Part shown: positions 26,034-33,948 of the stretch, one piece after another
How the letters are laid out: every line of letters begins with the position of its first letter
Numbering within the stretch: the first letter of the stretch is position 1
NCBI GenBank assembly: GCA_019636615.1
Contig: JAHBXF010000002.1
Span: forward strand, 126,001-190,000
Origin: Phycisphaeraceae bacterium
GTDB taxonomy: Bacteria > Planctomycetota > Phycisphaerae > Phycisphaerales > UBA1924
DNA length: 64,000 nucleotides
Reading direction: 5' to 3'
Translations under genes and position numbers: made by a program
Notes under the pieces: model-generated
Seen by the model: the letters and a program-made list of their open reading frames with translations, nothing else
What the model was told of the DNA's origin: nothing
The model's database searches: none

Positions 26034-28223
26034 TTACTCGGTGTATGTTGGGATGCCCGGGGGAAAGGCCGCGAGAAAGGCCCTGCCGTAACGGGCGGTG
26101 AGCACGCGTGGGTCGAGCACCACAATCCTGCCAGTGTCGCTTTTGCTGCGGATCAACCGGCCGAAACCCTGCTTGAACCGCACGATCGCGCGCGGCAGAG
26201 ATTCTTCCATGAACGGGTTGCCCCCCCTCTCTTCGATCCGGTCTAGTCGTGCCTGGGTGAGGGGGCGGTCGGGAGGGTCGAAGGGCAACTTCGTGATGAT
26301 CACGTTGCGCAGGGCCCTGCCGCGGACATCGACCCCCTGCCAGAATGATGCGGCCCCGAGAAGCACGGAGCGGTCGTTCTCGCGGAACCGCTGGAGGATG
26401 TGCGTGCGCGAGCCGTCGCGCCCTTGCGCGAGCAGCGGGATGCCCATCTCGGCCAGCGGCTCGGCCAGTTCCGAGGCCACGGCGTTGAGCGAGGCGAAAC
26501 TGGTGAAGAGGACGAACGCCCCGCCGTCGGTCTCGCGCACATGATGCAGGATGTGCGCGGCCAGGGCCTGATTGAATGGGAGCGGGCGGGGCTCGATCTG
26601 CGAGTCTTCTCCGCCACGGGGCCCGGTGGCTAACGAGCGCACCAGGTGGATCGACGCCTGCGCCGCGTAATCAAACGGGCTGCCGGCCTGAAAGACCCTG
26701 GCCCCTTCGCAGCCGAGGCGGCCGATGATGTGGGCGAAAGCGGTTTCGGCGGTCTCCTGGGTTTCGTCCGGCTTGATCGACCTGGTCGCCAGTGTCGCGC
26801 TGGTGAGGACCACGCTGAACTTCTGGCGGAAGAGCCGTTCGCGCAGGATCGGTGCGACTTCGATCGGGGCGCAGCCCAGCGACACGCGCTGGGTCGATTG
26901 CCTGGCCCCCGGGCCGGTCTCGTCGTCGCCGGCGAAGCCGCTGAGTTCGATCCAGTACGCGTAGTCGGGCAAGGCCTGCGACAAGAGCACGTCGGCATCG
27001 GCGGCGATGGCCTCGGCTCGCTGGGCATAGGCGTTGAGTTCGAAGCGGTCCGCGTCCTGCGTCACGGCCTGCTGCAGCGAACGCAGCCGCAGCGCGAGTT
27101 CGCGCATCACCGGCGTGAGGGTGTTGGCCACGGCCCCCGGCGTGCGCAGCCGCAGCACGTTGTCGCTCTCGGTGAACTCGGCGCCGGGCCGGCGCGGCGC
27201 ACCGCCGCCCTCCCGCTTCACGGCGCGAAGGTGCGACACGAGCGATTCAAAGAACGCGCGAGAGGCTGTCATGGCGCGCGAGGCCAGGGAGATGGCGCGG
27301 TCGAGGGCCGCGTTCTCGCCCTCGCCCACGACCAACTGCGGCAGGTATCCGCCCCGCGCCGAGCGCGGGTTCACTAGCGTGCCCAGCAGAAAGTTCACGC
27401 GGGATTCGGAGAGTGTCACGCCGAAGTGCTCGCAGGCGATGTCTTCCACGCTGTGCGCTTCGTCAAGAATCACGTGGTCATACTCGGGCAGAATCGAGAA
27501 GTCCTGGGTGCGCAGGGCCAGGTCGGCGAAGAAGAGGGCGTGGTTGCAGACGATCAGGTTCGCCCCGTCGAGGCGGGCCCGCGCGTTCTGGTAAAAACAC
27601 TGTTCATAGGTGGGGCACTTGCGCCCCATGCAGTTGCCGCTGTCAGATTGCACGCGGTCCCACACCGCCGGGCGTTCAAGGCGAGGCAGCGACGAGAGCG
27701 TGCCCTCGCGGGTCTGATACGCCCAGTCTTCCACCACGTGCAGGCTGCGCCGGGCCGCCGGGTCGCCGAAGAGACGGTCTTGACGCTGCGAGGCCAGTTG
27801 CAGCCGCCTGATGCTCAGATAGTTGCCCCGCCCCTTGGCCAGGATCGGCCGCACGGGCATCTCGGCGGGCCACGCCACGGCGCCCTCGCCCAGCGCCATC
27901 GGCGGTTCTTCGGGCGCAAGGGGCAACCCCAGCGCCCGCAGCAGCAGCGGGATGTCTTTGTGCACCAACTGTTCCTGCAGCGAGATCGTGTGCGTCGAGA
28001 TCACCACCCGTTCGCCCGCGCGGCACCGCAGAATCGCCGGCAGCAGATACGCGAAGCTCTTCCCGATGCCCGTGCCCGCCTCGGCGAGCAGGTGCGAGCG
28101 AGATTCCATCGCGCTGTTGACCGCCTGGGCCAACGCCTGTTGTTCGGCGCGGGCCTCAAAGCCATCGCCCAGCGTCGCCGCGATCGGGCCCGAGGCGGAG
28201 AGGATGGTTTCGAGCGCTGTCAA
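26034..28223 (-). CDS. dinG: DinG/XPD-like ATP-dependent DNA helicase
   Basis: A 729-residue superfamily 2 helicase. The Q-like region is FEARAEQQALAQAV, Walker A is AEAGTGIGKSF, then VISTHTISLQ (Ia). The iron-sulfur cluster cysteines lie in GNCMGRKCPTYEQCFY with a fourth near VCNHAL, followed by the DEAH box (ILDEAHSVED). C-terminal motifs are FVLFTSFASL, VLLGAASFWQGVDVRG and FKQGFGRLIRS. It unwinds DNA 5' to 3', for example R-loops and forked DNA after damage. The first codon used here is TTG (28221-28223); no better start with a clear Shine-Dalgarno is visible, so the N-terminus is uncertain. Long spacers flank it on both sides, so it is likely a single-gene unit. Confidence 0.87.
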   Translation of the reverse strand: MTALETILSASGPIAATLGDGFEARAEQQALAQAVNSAMESRSHLLAEAGTGIGKSFAYLLPAILRCRAGERVVISTHTISLQEQLVHKDIPLLLRALGLPLAPEEPPMALGEGAVAWPAEMPVRPILAKGRGNYLSIRRLQLASQRQDRLFGDPAARRSLHVVEDWAYQTREGTLSSLPRLERPAVWDRVQSDSGNCMGRKCPTYEQCFYQNARARLDGANLIVCNHALFFADLALRTQDFSILPEYDHVILDEAHSVEDIACEHFGVTLSESRVNFLLGTLVNPRSARGGYLPQLVVGEGENAALDRAISLASRAMTASRAFFESLVSHLRAVKREGGGAPRRPGAEFTESDNVLRLRTPGAVANTLTPVMRELALRLRSLQQAVTQDADRFELNAYAQRAEAIAADADVLLSQALPDYAYWIELSGFAGDDETGPGARQSTQRVSLGCAPIEVAPILRERLFRQKFSVVLTSATLATRSIKPDETQETAETAFAHIIGRLGCEGARVFQAGSPFDYAAQASIHLVRSLATGPRGGEDSQIEPRPLPFNQALAAHILHHVRETDGGAFVLFTSFASLNAVASELAEPLAEMGIPLLAQGRDGSRTHILQRFRENDRSVLLGAASFWQGVDVRGRALRNVIITKLPFDPPDRPLTQARLDRIEERGGNPFMEESLPRAIVRFKQGFGRLIRSKSDTGRIVVLDPRVLTARYGRAFLAAFPPGIPTYTE

Positions 28224-28839
28224 CGTGGGCCATGGTACGGAAGGGGCGGGCGAGCCACCGCCGCGGTGGGAGCGGCCGAGCCCGCGGATGCTTCAAAAAA
28301 AGAAGCCCCCGGGCGGTGGGAACCCGGGGGCTCGGGGAGGTGCAGGGTCAAGGGTCTAGAAACAGACCGGCGGGGGTGGACCGCACGACTTGAGCCCTGC
28401 TGTGGTGGGCCGGAGATGAAGAGGAAGGCTGGCATGCGGACAAGGCGCGGTGTTCCCGAACCCGTTTCGTGCACGCGCGAGATACTCCGTGGCTGGAGAG
28501 CCTGGCGCTGGCCGGCGCCGGGCCCCGTGGTGTGCCCGCCCCGCGGACATTCCGCGGATGGCCACGCGGGGGCGGTCGCCGTTTGTCCTCGCGACGGCCG
28601 AGCGATGGGTCGGCGTCGGTCCTCGAGCTGCCGCCCCGCCGGTCTTCCTACTTACCGGCGGCTTGGTCCACGGGCTCGGTTGCACCGTCGTCCACATCGT
28701 GTGTGCTCAGCCTTCCTCTTGCACCACCGGCCCACACGTCTGCTGCTGTGCGTGTGCTGTGGGCGGGTGCGGCGCTGGTGGTCTCAGCGCGGCGGTTTCT
28801 CCTCTGGTGTCGCGTGATGATCGGTACGGGCGGCGGGCT
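28224..28839. other. Long intergenic region after nrdJ with no supported gene
   Basis: 616 bases lie between the nrdJ stop and the helicase start. The nrdJ-proximal 500 bases are GC-rich with no convincing coding signal on either strand. A short inverted repeat, CCGCGGA-CA-TTCCGCGG, lies near 28540-28557. A strong minus-strand terminator sits at 28295-28332, so nrdJ transcripts may have a 3' untranslated region of about 540 bases, or a small RNA may end there. I found no tmRNA, RNase P or SRP RNA signature. Confidence 0.5.
28295..28332 (-). terminator. Rho-independent terminator (minus strand)
   Basis: On the minus strand, stem AGCCCCCGGG / loop TTCCCACCG / CCCGGGGGCT is followed by TCTTTTTTT. 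It is a perfect 10-bp GC-rich stem with a T-run, located about 510 bases beyond the nrdJ stop. Confidence 0.8.
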
Positions 28840-31800
28840 TCAACTGCACCCCATGCTGTTGCCGCAGTTGACGCACTTGTAGCAGGTGCCGCTGCGCACC
28901 GTGATGGTGCCGCAGACATCGCACGCGGGCGCATCGCCCACAGATTCCATGTACACATCCAGGGTCGCGGTCATCGACTTGGCCACCCCGTCTTTGCTCT
29001 CGACCTGCACCACCGACTGGTGGAAGTGCGTCGAGACCGTGGGGTCGTCGCCGGTCTGGCTTGCGCCCGAGAAGCGTGAGGCCGGTGCGGTGTCTACCAC
29101 GGTGCGGCGTTCGGGGGCCGCGGCCAGTGGTGGGGCCGGTGCGGGTGCGGGTGCAAGGTCTCCGCCGCGCCGGGGCGCGTTGGCCTCGCGATAGCCCTCG
29201 ACGAACTGCATGCCCATCCAGCGGAAGATGTAGTCGACCAGGCTCTTGGCCAGGGGAATGTCGCGGTTCTCGGTGATGCCCGCGGGCTCGAAGCGCTGGT
29301 GACTGAACTTGTCGACCAGGCTCTTGACCGGCACGCCGTACTGCAGCGCGACGCTCGTGGCCGTGCCCAGAGAGTCCATCAGCCCGCCGATGGTCGAGCC
29401 TTCCTTGCTCATCGTGATGAACAACTCGCCCGGCTGCCCGTCGTCATAGAGGCCCACCGTGAGATACCCCTCGTGCCCGGCCACGTTGAACCGGTGCGTC
29501 ACGCTGCGGCGGGTGTCGGGCAGGCGGCGTCGGTGAGCGCGCGGCGGGGAGGGATGAACGCCTTGCCCGTCAGTCACCGCCGCAACCGCCGCGAGGGCAC
29601 CATTGCCGTTCGTGCTCGGCGCGGTCTGGGCCGGCGTAGGGTGGTCGGCGGGTTCCTCGGCGGTGCCGGACTCCTGCCTGGCTTCCTTCTTCGCCTCGTC
29701 GGTGGTGGCCGAGAGGGGCTGGCTGAGTTTGCACCCGTCGCGGTAGAGCGCGTTGGCCTTCAGGCCCAGTTCCCACGACAGGCGGTAGCACCGCACAACG
29801 TCTTCCTCGGTGGCGTGGTTGGGAAGGTTGATGGTCTTCGAGATCGCGCCGCTGATGAAGGGCTGCGCCGCGGCCATCATCTTGATGTGCCCCTCGGGGG
29901 CGATGAACCGCTTGCCCAGTTTGCCGCAGGTGCTCGCGCAGTCAAAGACCGGCAGGTCTTCGGCACGCAGGTGTGGGGCGCCCTCGATGGTGCCCGTGCC
30001 GCAGATGGCCAGGTTGAGAGCCTCGATCTGCCGGGCCGAGAGCCCCAGGTGCTTGAGAAGGTTGAAGGAGGGATCGGCCGTGGCCGCGCCGGGGTCTACG
30101 CCGCACGCCTTGAGCGTCTCGGCGGGGATGGCCCACGCGGCGAAGGCGAAGCCAAGGTCAAAGGTGCCCGGCAGCGTCGCCTCGATGGCGTCCATGCTCT
30201 CGGGGCTCATGCCCTTGGCGGCCAGCCACTCGGAGAGCGTGCCTTTGCCCCCGGGGATGTTCACGTTGAGCGTGAGCGCCCCGAGGATGTAGGTCATGAT
30301 CTCGGTGATCTGGCGGTCGGAATATCCCAGTGCCTTGAGGCCCGGCCGCACGCTCTCGTTGGCGATCTTGAAGTAGCCGCCGCCGGCGAGTTTCTTGAAC
30401 TTCACCAGGGCGAAGTCGGGCTCGACACCCGTGGTGTCGCAGTCCATGAGCAGGCCGATGGTGCCCGTCGGCGCGATCACCGTCACCTGCGCGTTGCGGT
30501 AGCCGTGCTTCTCGCCCAGCGCCAGCGCTTCATCCCACGCTTTCACCGCGTGCGAGAGAAGGGCGCCCGCGTTGGCGATGCGCACCTTGCCCGACGAGAG
30601 CAGGGCGTGATCGATGGGCACAGGACGGATGCGCAGGTTCTCGTACTCGTTCGAATCGCGGCCCACGCCGTGCGCGGCCCGCCTGTGATTGCGGATCACC
30701 CGCAGCATGTTCTCGCGGTCGGCCGCGTACCCCGGGAAGGGCCCGTGCTCTTTGGCCATCTGCGCCGAGGCGCGGTACGAACGGCCCGTGAGGATCGACG
30801 TGAGCCCGGCGCACACGGCGCGCGCCTCGTCGCTGTCATAGGCGACGCCCGCCTGCATGAGCATCGCGCCCAGGTTGGCGTAGCCCAGGCCCAGCGTGCG
30901 GTATTTGTACGAAAGTTCGGCGATCTCGCGGCTGGGGAAGGCCGCCATGAGCACGCTGATCTCCAGAACGATCGTCCACAGGTCGATGCCGTGCTCGAAG
31001 CGCTCCACGTCGAAGGTACGACGCTCGGCGTCGTAGAACTTCATGACGTTGAGCGAGGCCAGATTGCAGGCCGTGTTGTCGAGGAACATGTACTCCGAGC
31101 AGGGGTTGCTGGCGTTGATGCGCCCCGCGTTCGGGCAGGTGTGCCACGCGTTGATCGTGGTGTCGTACTGCACGCCCGGGTCGGCGCAGCGCCAGGCGGC
31201 CGAGCCGATCTTCGCCCACAACTCGCGGGCGTTGAAGGTGCGGGCGGGCTCGCCCGAGACGCGGTGACGCGTCACCCAGTCGCCGTCGGCATCAACCGCG
31301 TCGAAGAACTCGTCCGGGATGCGCACCGAGTTGTTGCTGTTCTGCCCGCTGACGGTCTGATAGGCCTCGCCGTTGAAGTCGTAATCAAGTTCAAGGTTGA
31401 GGTCTTTGCACTGCTGCGTGAGGGCGCTGTCGTGCTTCTTGAGCAGTTTGAGCCCCTCGACCATCGCCTGCACCTTGATCTCTTCGCGCACCTTCCAGGT
31501 GACGAAGTTCTCGATGTCGGGGTGGTCCATGTCGAGGCAGACCATCTTGGCGGCGCGCCGGGTGGTGCCGCCGCTCTTGATGGCGCTGGCCGCGCGGTCG
31601 CCGATCTTGAGCCACGACATCAGGCCCGAGGAACGCCCGCCGCCCGAGAGTTTTTCCCCCTCGGCCCGCAGCGTGCTGAAGTTGGTGCCCGTGCCCGAAC
31701 CATACTTGAAGAGGCGGGCCTCACGCACCCACAGGTCCATGATGCCCCCCTCGTTCACCAGGTCGTCCGAGACGCTCTGGATGAAGCAGGCGTGGGGCTG

Positions 31801-32349
31801 CGGGTGGGTATAGGCGTCGGCCGCGAGGCCGGGTTTGCCCGTCTTGGCGTTCACGATCCAGTGCCCCTGCGAGGGGCCGGTGATGCCGTAGGCGTAGTTG
31901 AGCCCCGTGTTGAACCACTGCGGGCTGTTGGGGGCGCACATCTGGTGCACCATCATGTACACCAGTTCGTCGTAGAAGGCCTGGGCATCCTCCTTGGTGT
32001 CGAAGTAGCCGTGCTTCTCGCCCCAGTGCCGCCAGCAGCCGGCCAGACGGTGGATGACCTGTTTGGCGCTTCGCTCGGGCCCGGTCACGGGTTTGCCGTC
32101 TTTGACTTTCGCCGGTGAAGCGCCGGGCAGGCCGTAGGGGTCTTCAAACTGGGGCACACCCGCCTTGCGGAAGTACTTGCTCACCATGATGTCCACGGCG
32201 AGTTGGCTCCACCCCTCGGGTGCGTGGGCATCCTTCATCTCGAAGACCACCGAGCCGTCGGGGTTGGTGATCTTGGAGGAACGCTGAGCCCACTTCACGG
32301 AAGCGAAGGGGTCGGTGCCGGCGGTGGTGAACTTGCGGGAGATTTTCAT
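28840..32349 (-). CDS. nrdJ: Vitamin B12-dependent ribonucleoside-diphosphate reductase (class II)
   Basis: A 1,169-residue adenosylcobalamin-dependent reductase starting at ATG 32349 (MKISRKFTTAGTDPF). Family landmarks are the N-terminal SSKITNPDGSVVFEM, CAPNSPQWFNTGLNYAYGI, SGTGTNFSTLR, NPCSEYMFLDNTACNLASLN (the finger-loop/active-site strand), TGTIGLLMDCDTTGVEPDFA, and a C-terminal Zn-ribbon CDVCGT ... CYKCVNCGNSMGC that relays electrons. It makes dNDPs independent of oxygen when cobalamin is present. Length matches long NrdJ proteins. A Pro/Ala-rich linker (about 910-975) precedes the C-terminal domain. Only 73 bases separate it from the S23 cassette, and no cobalamin riboswitch box is seen there. 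Confidence 0.95.
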   Translation of the reverse strand: MKISRKFTTAGTDPFASVKWAQRSSKITNPDGSVVFEMKDAHAPEGWSQLAVDIMVSKYFRKAGVPQFEDPYGLPGASPAKVKDGKPVTGPERSAKQVIHRLAGCWRHWGEKHGYFDTKEDAQAFYDELVYMMVHQMCAPNSPQWFNTGLNYAYGITGPSQGHWIVNAKTGKPGLAADAYTHPQPHACFIQSVSDDLVNEGGIMDLWVREARLFKYGSGTGTNFSTLRAEGEKLSGGGRSSGLMSWLKIGDRAASAIKSGGTTRRAAKMVCLDMDHPDIENFVTWKVREEIKVQAMVEGLKLLKKHDSALTQQCKDLNLELDYDFNGEAYQTVSGQNSNNSVRIPDEFFDAVDADGDWVTRHRVSGEPARTFNARELWAKIGSAAWRCADPGVQYDTTINAWHTCPNAGRINASNPCSEYMFLDNTACNLASLNVMKFYDAERRTFDVERFEHGIDLWTIVLEISVLMAAFPSREIAELSYKYRTLGLGYANLGAMLMQAGVAYDSDEARAVCAGLTSILTGRSYRASAQMAKEHGPFPGYAADRENMLRVIRNHRRAAHGVGRDSNEYENLRIRPVPIDHALLSSGKVRIANAGALLSHAVKAWDEALALGEKHGYRNAQVTVIAPTGTIGLLMDCDTTGVEPDFALVKFKKLAGGGYFKIANESVRPGLKALGYSDRQITEIMTYILGALTLNVNIPGGKGTLSEWLAAKGMSPESMDAIEATLPGTFDLGFAFAAWAIPAETLKACGVDPGAATADPSFNLLKHLGLSARQIEALNLAICGTGTIEGAPHLRAEDLPVFDCASTCGKLGKRFIAPEGHIKMMAAAQPFISGAISKTINLPNHATEEDVVRCYRLSWELGLKANALYRDGCKLSQPLSATTDEAKKEARQESGTAEEPADHPTPAQTAPSTNGNGALAAVAAVTDGQGVHPSPPRAHRRRLPDTRRSVTHRFNVAGHEGYLTVGLYDDGQPGELFITMSKEGSTIGGLMDSLGTATSVALQYGVPVKSLVDKFSHQRFEPAGITENRDIPLAKSLVDYIFRWMGMQFVEGYREANAPRRGGDLAPAPAPAPPLAAAPERRTVVDTAPASRFSGASQTGDDPTVSTHFHQSVVQVESKDGVAKSMTATLDVYMESVGDAPACDVCGTITVRSGTCYKCVNCGNSMGCS

Positions 32350-32359
32350 GATTCCGGCC

Positions 32360-32388
32360 CTCGTACGCGTAAGGCGATGAACTGACAA
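32360..32388 (-). promoter_or_regulatory. Candidate nrdJ promoter
   Basis: Minus strand: TTGTCA (32388-32383), a 17-base spacer, then TACGAG (32365-32360), 10 bases before the nrdJ start codon. The -35 matches 5 of 6 consensus bases, the -10 only 3 of 6. The position between the S23 gene and nrdJ would let nrdJ be transcribed independently of the cassette. Confidence 0.25.
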
Positions 32389-32400
32389 GTATCAAGACTG

Positions 32401-32421
32401 GGCATTCGGCATTCGGCATTC
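32401..32421 (+). repeat. Three tandem GGCATTC heptamers
   Basis: GGCATTC is repeated three times head to tail (32401-32421), ending one base before the S23 gene stop codon (minus-strand TGA at 32425-32423). It is nearly the reverse complement of the TAATGCC array on the other side of the gene, differing only at the last base of each unit. Confidence 0.9.
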
Positions 32422-32422
32422 G

Positions 32423-32818
32423 TCAAACTGACTTCGGGCCGTCGCCTCTCTCGTGTGCCGTACTTAAACGACTGATCAAACCAGCCAACACTCTACTGAC
32501 TTCATTCCAATCTGAAAAGAGGCTTTCGTATCCCTCGGAGGTCAGGAACCGCAACTCTTTGGCGGCCAACATATGTGTGTCCAACTCGAACAGACTGCCC
32601 CTTGCAATTTTCAAGTATCTGATGTAGTCCCTCTTGCTCCCTCTCCCGAATCCTTCTGCAATATTTGACGGGACCGACAAAGCAGAGCGGCGCATCTGCG
32701 AGACGAGTCCGAGTGCTTGCGACGGAGGGAAAGTGGCGGTTGCCTTCATCGCACGAATCGCTAAATCGAAACTCAACTTCCAGGCCCGCAGATCGCGATG
32801 TGACTTGATGACTCCCAC
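32423..32818 (-). CDS. Four-helix-bundle protein, S23/IVS-encoded type (bAvd-like fold)
   Basis: A 131-residue helical protein with the S23 signature: HRDLRAWKLSFDLAIRAMK, LVSQMRRSALSVPSNIAEGFGR, SKRDYIRYLKIARGSLFELD and a final helix WNEVSRVLAGLISRL. This family is encoded inside intervening sequences of some 23S rRNAs and is related to the Avd accessory protein of diversity-generating retroelements; it binds nucleic acid as a pentamer. The start is GTG at 32818 with GGGAGC upstream. Base composition is clearly more AT-rich than its neighbours, suggesting transfer. It is bracketed by inverted heptamer arrays (32401-32421 and 32874-32950), and there is no rRNA here. Confidence 0.9.
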   Translation of the reverse strand: MGVIKSHRDLRAWKLSFDLAIRAMKATATFPPSQALGLVSQMRRSALSVPSNIAEGFGRGSKRDYIRYLKIARGSLFELDTHMLAAKELRFLTSEGYESLFSDWNEVSRVLAGLISRLSTAHERGDGPKSV

Positions 32819-32873
32819 GCGATGCTCCCGTCCATGCGATCAAGTTGAACCCACATTGCAAGGTACAAAATCC

Positions 32874-32950
32874 TAATGCCTAATGCCTAATGCCTAATGC
32901 CTAATGCCTAATGCCTAATGCCTAATGCCTAATGCCTAATGCCTAATGCC
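32874..32950 (+). repeat. Eleven tandem TAATGCC heptamers
   Basis: TAATGCC is repeated eleven times without error over 77 bases, ending three bases before the dcd stop codon (minus-strand TGA at 32955-32953). Read on the minus strand it is GGCATTA x11, upstream of the S23 gene, so it is roughly inverted relative to the GGCATTC array on the far side. Copy number is likely to vary between strains. Confidence 0.97.
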
Positions 32951-32952
32951 CC

Positions 32953-33525
32953 TCAATCCACCTTCGGCAACGTCAGCCCGCCCTGGTCCTGATACTTCCC
33001 GCCCTTGTCCGCATAACTCTTCTCGCACAGTTCGTCAGCGCGCAGGAAGATGAACTGCGCGATGCCTTCGTTGGGGTACACCTTGGCCGGCAGCGGGGTG
33101 GTGTTGCTGATTTCCAGCGTGACCTTGCCGCGCCACTCGGGCTCGAGGGGTGTGACGTTCACGATGAGGCCGCAGCGGGCATAGGTGCTCTTGCCCACGC
33201 AGATCACCAGCACGTCGCGCGGGATCTCGATGTATTCCACCGTTTCGCACAGGGCGAAGGAGTTGGGGGGAATGACCACGTGGTCAAGGCCCAGCGTGGC
33301 CGTGTCGATCTCCACCATCAGGTCGTCGGTGAACCGCTTGGGGTCAACGATGGTCACCTGCCCGGTGCGCGGCGTGGGGGTGAAGATCTTGAAGCGGGTG
33401 CCCACGCGCACGTCATACCCGTACGACGACACGCCGTACGAGATGCGGCCCTGGCGCTTCACGGCCTCTTCGAAAGGCTCGATCTTCACCTGCCGCCGGA
33501 TCTGTCCATCGCTGAGGACGCCCAC
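32953..33525 (-). CDS. dcd: dCTP deaminase
   Basis: A 190-residue trimeric deaminase converting dCTP to dUTP, the dTTP precursor. I use GTG 33525 because AGGGAGA lies 7 bases upstream and it gives the exact family length. Key segments are [61 protein letters not shown] (nucleotide-binding Ser/Arg) and [27 protein letters not shown] (the Glu in TLEISN is the likely catalytic base). It is upstream of the S23 cassette and nrdJ on the same strand, so two dNTP-supply genes are interrupted by the cassette. Confidence 0.92.
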   Translation of the reverse strand: MGVLSDGQIRRQVKIEPFEEAVKRQGRISYGVSSYGYDVRVGTRFKIFTPTPRTGQVTIVDPKRFTDDLMVEIDTATLGLDHVVIPPNSFALCETVEYIEIPRDVLVICVGKSTYARCGLIVNVTPLEPEWRGKVTLEISNTTPLPAKVYPNEGIAQFIFLRADELCEKSYADKGGKYQDQGGLTLPKVD

Positions 33526-33948
33526 CGGAATCTCCCTTGTCTTGGCCCCACCGCGCGGCTGTGATCCTCTCCCTTCCTGAAAAAGCGAAGAGAGAGGGAA
33601 CCGCCGAGCCGAGTTGCCGTACAAAATCCACCCAGACAATCGGTAAGTCGGAATGACTCACCGCCACAGGTACAGCATACCACAATCTGTGGTGGGTTCA
33701 AGAGGAGAATGCCCAAAATGCTGTGGCATTTCTGTGGACAACCAGTCGGTTGCGCGCAAGGCCCCGAATCTTCACAACTTGCGCGCCCCCAGAATTCGTC
33801 TGGGGTTGATGCCCCTTCCCACCCCCCAAAGGGTGGGGGCGGCACCTTTGGGCGCCGGGCGGGTGCAGCGCGGCGGCCAGAGGCCCCGTACATTGACGCA
33901 CCCCGCGGCCGGCCCGGCCGGTTTGATCACGATCTGGAGTCTTCGTTC
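33526..33948. other. Divergent intergenic region with two consecutive stem-loops
   Basis: 423 bases separate dcd from the FlgI-like gene. Towards the plus-strand gene two 7-bp hairpins follow each other: CCCCAGA-attcg-TCTGGGG (33787-33805) and CCCACCC-cccaaa-GGGTGGG (33818-33837). Neither is followed by a T-run. They would lie in the 5' leader of the FlgI-like mRNA or act as DNA sites. No gene is supported here. Confidence 0.45.

Noticed and set aside
28648..28842. Possible readthrough extension of nrdJ past its TGA to a TAG 63 codons on
   Set aside because: The NrdJ end NCGNSMGCS is the normal family terminus. The extension has weak coding character and no recoding signal was seen.
28450..29079. 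Plus-strand open frame in the nrdJ downstream region
   Set aside because: Runs into the nrdJ coding strand antisense and shows no family or start signal.
29299..32118. 939-codon open frame on the plus strand opposite nrdJ
   Set aside because: It is the antisense of a strongly recognised class II reductase. High GC leaves antisense frames open, and its residues are biased to Ala/Gly/Arg/His repeats with no domain.
32874..32950. Tandem heptamers as a CRISPR array
   Set aside because: Repeats are 7 bases with no spacers, so this is a simple tandem repeat.
33709..33948. Earlier start for the FlgI-like gene (open frame from 33709)
   Set aside because: A lipobox signal peptide begins at 33949 with a Shine-Dalgarno; the preceding codons have no coding character.
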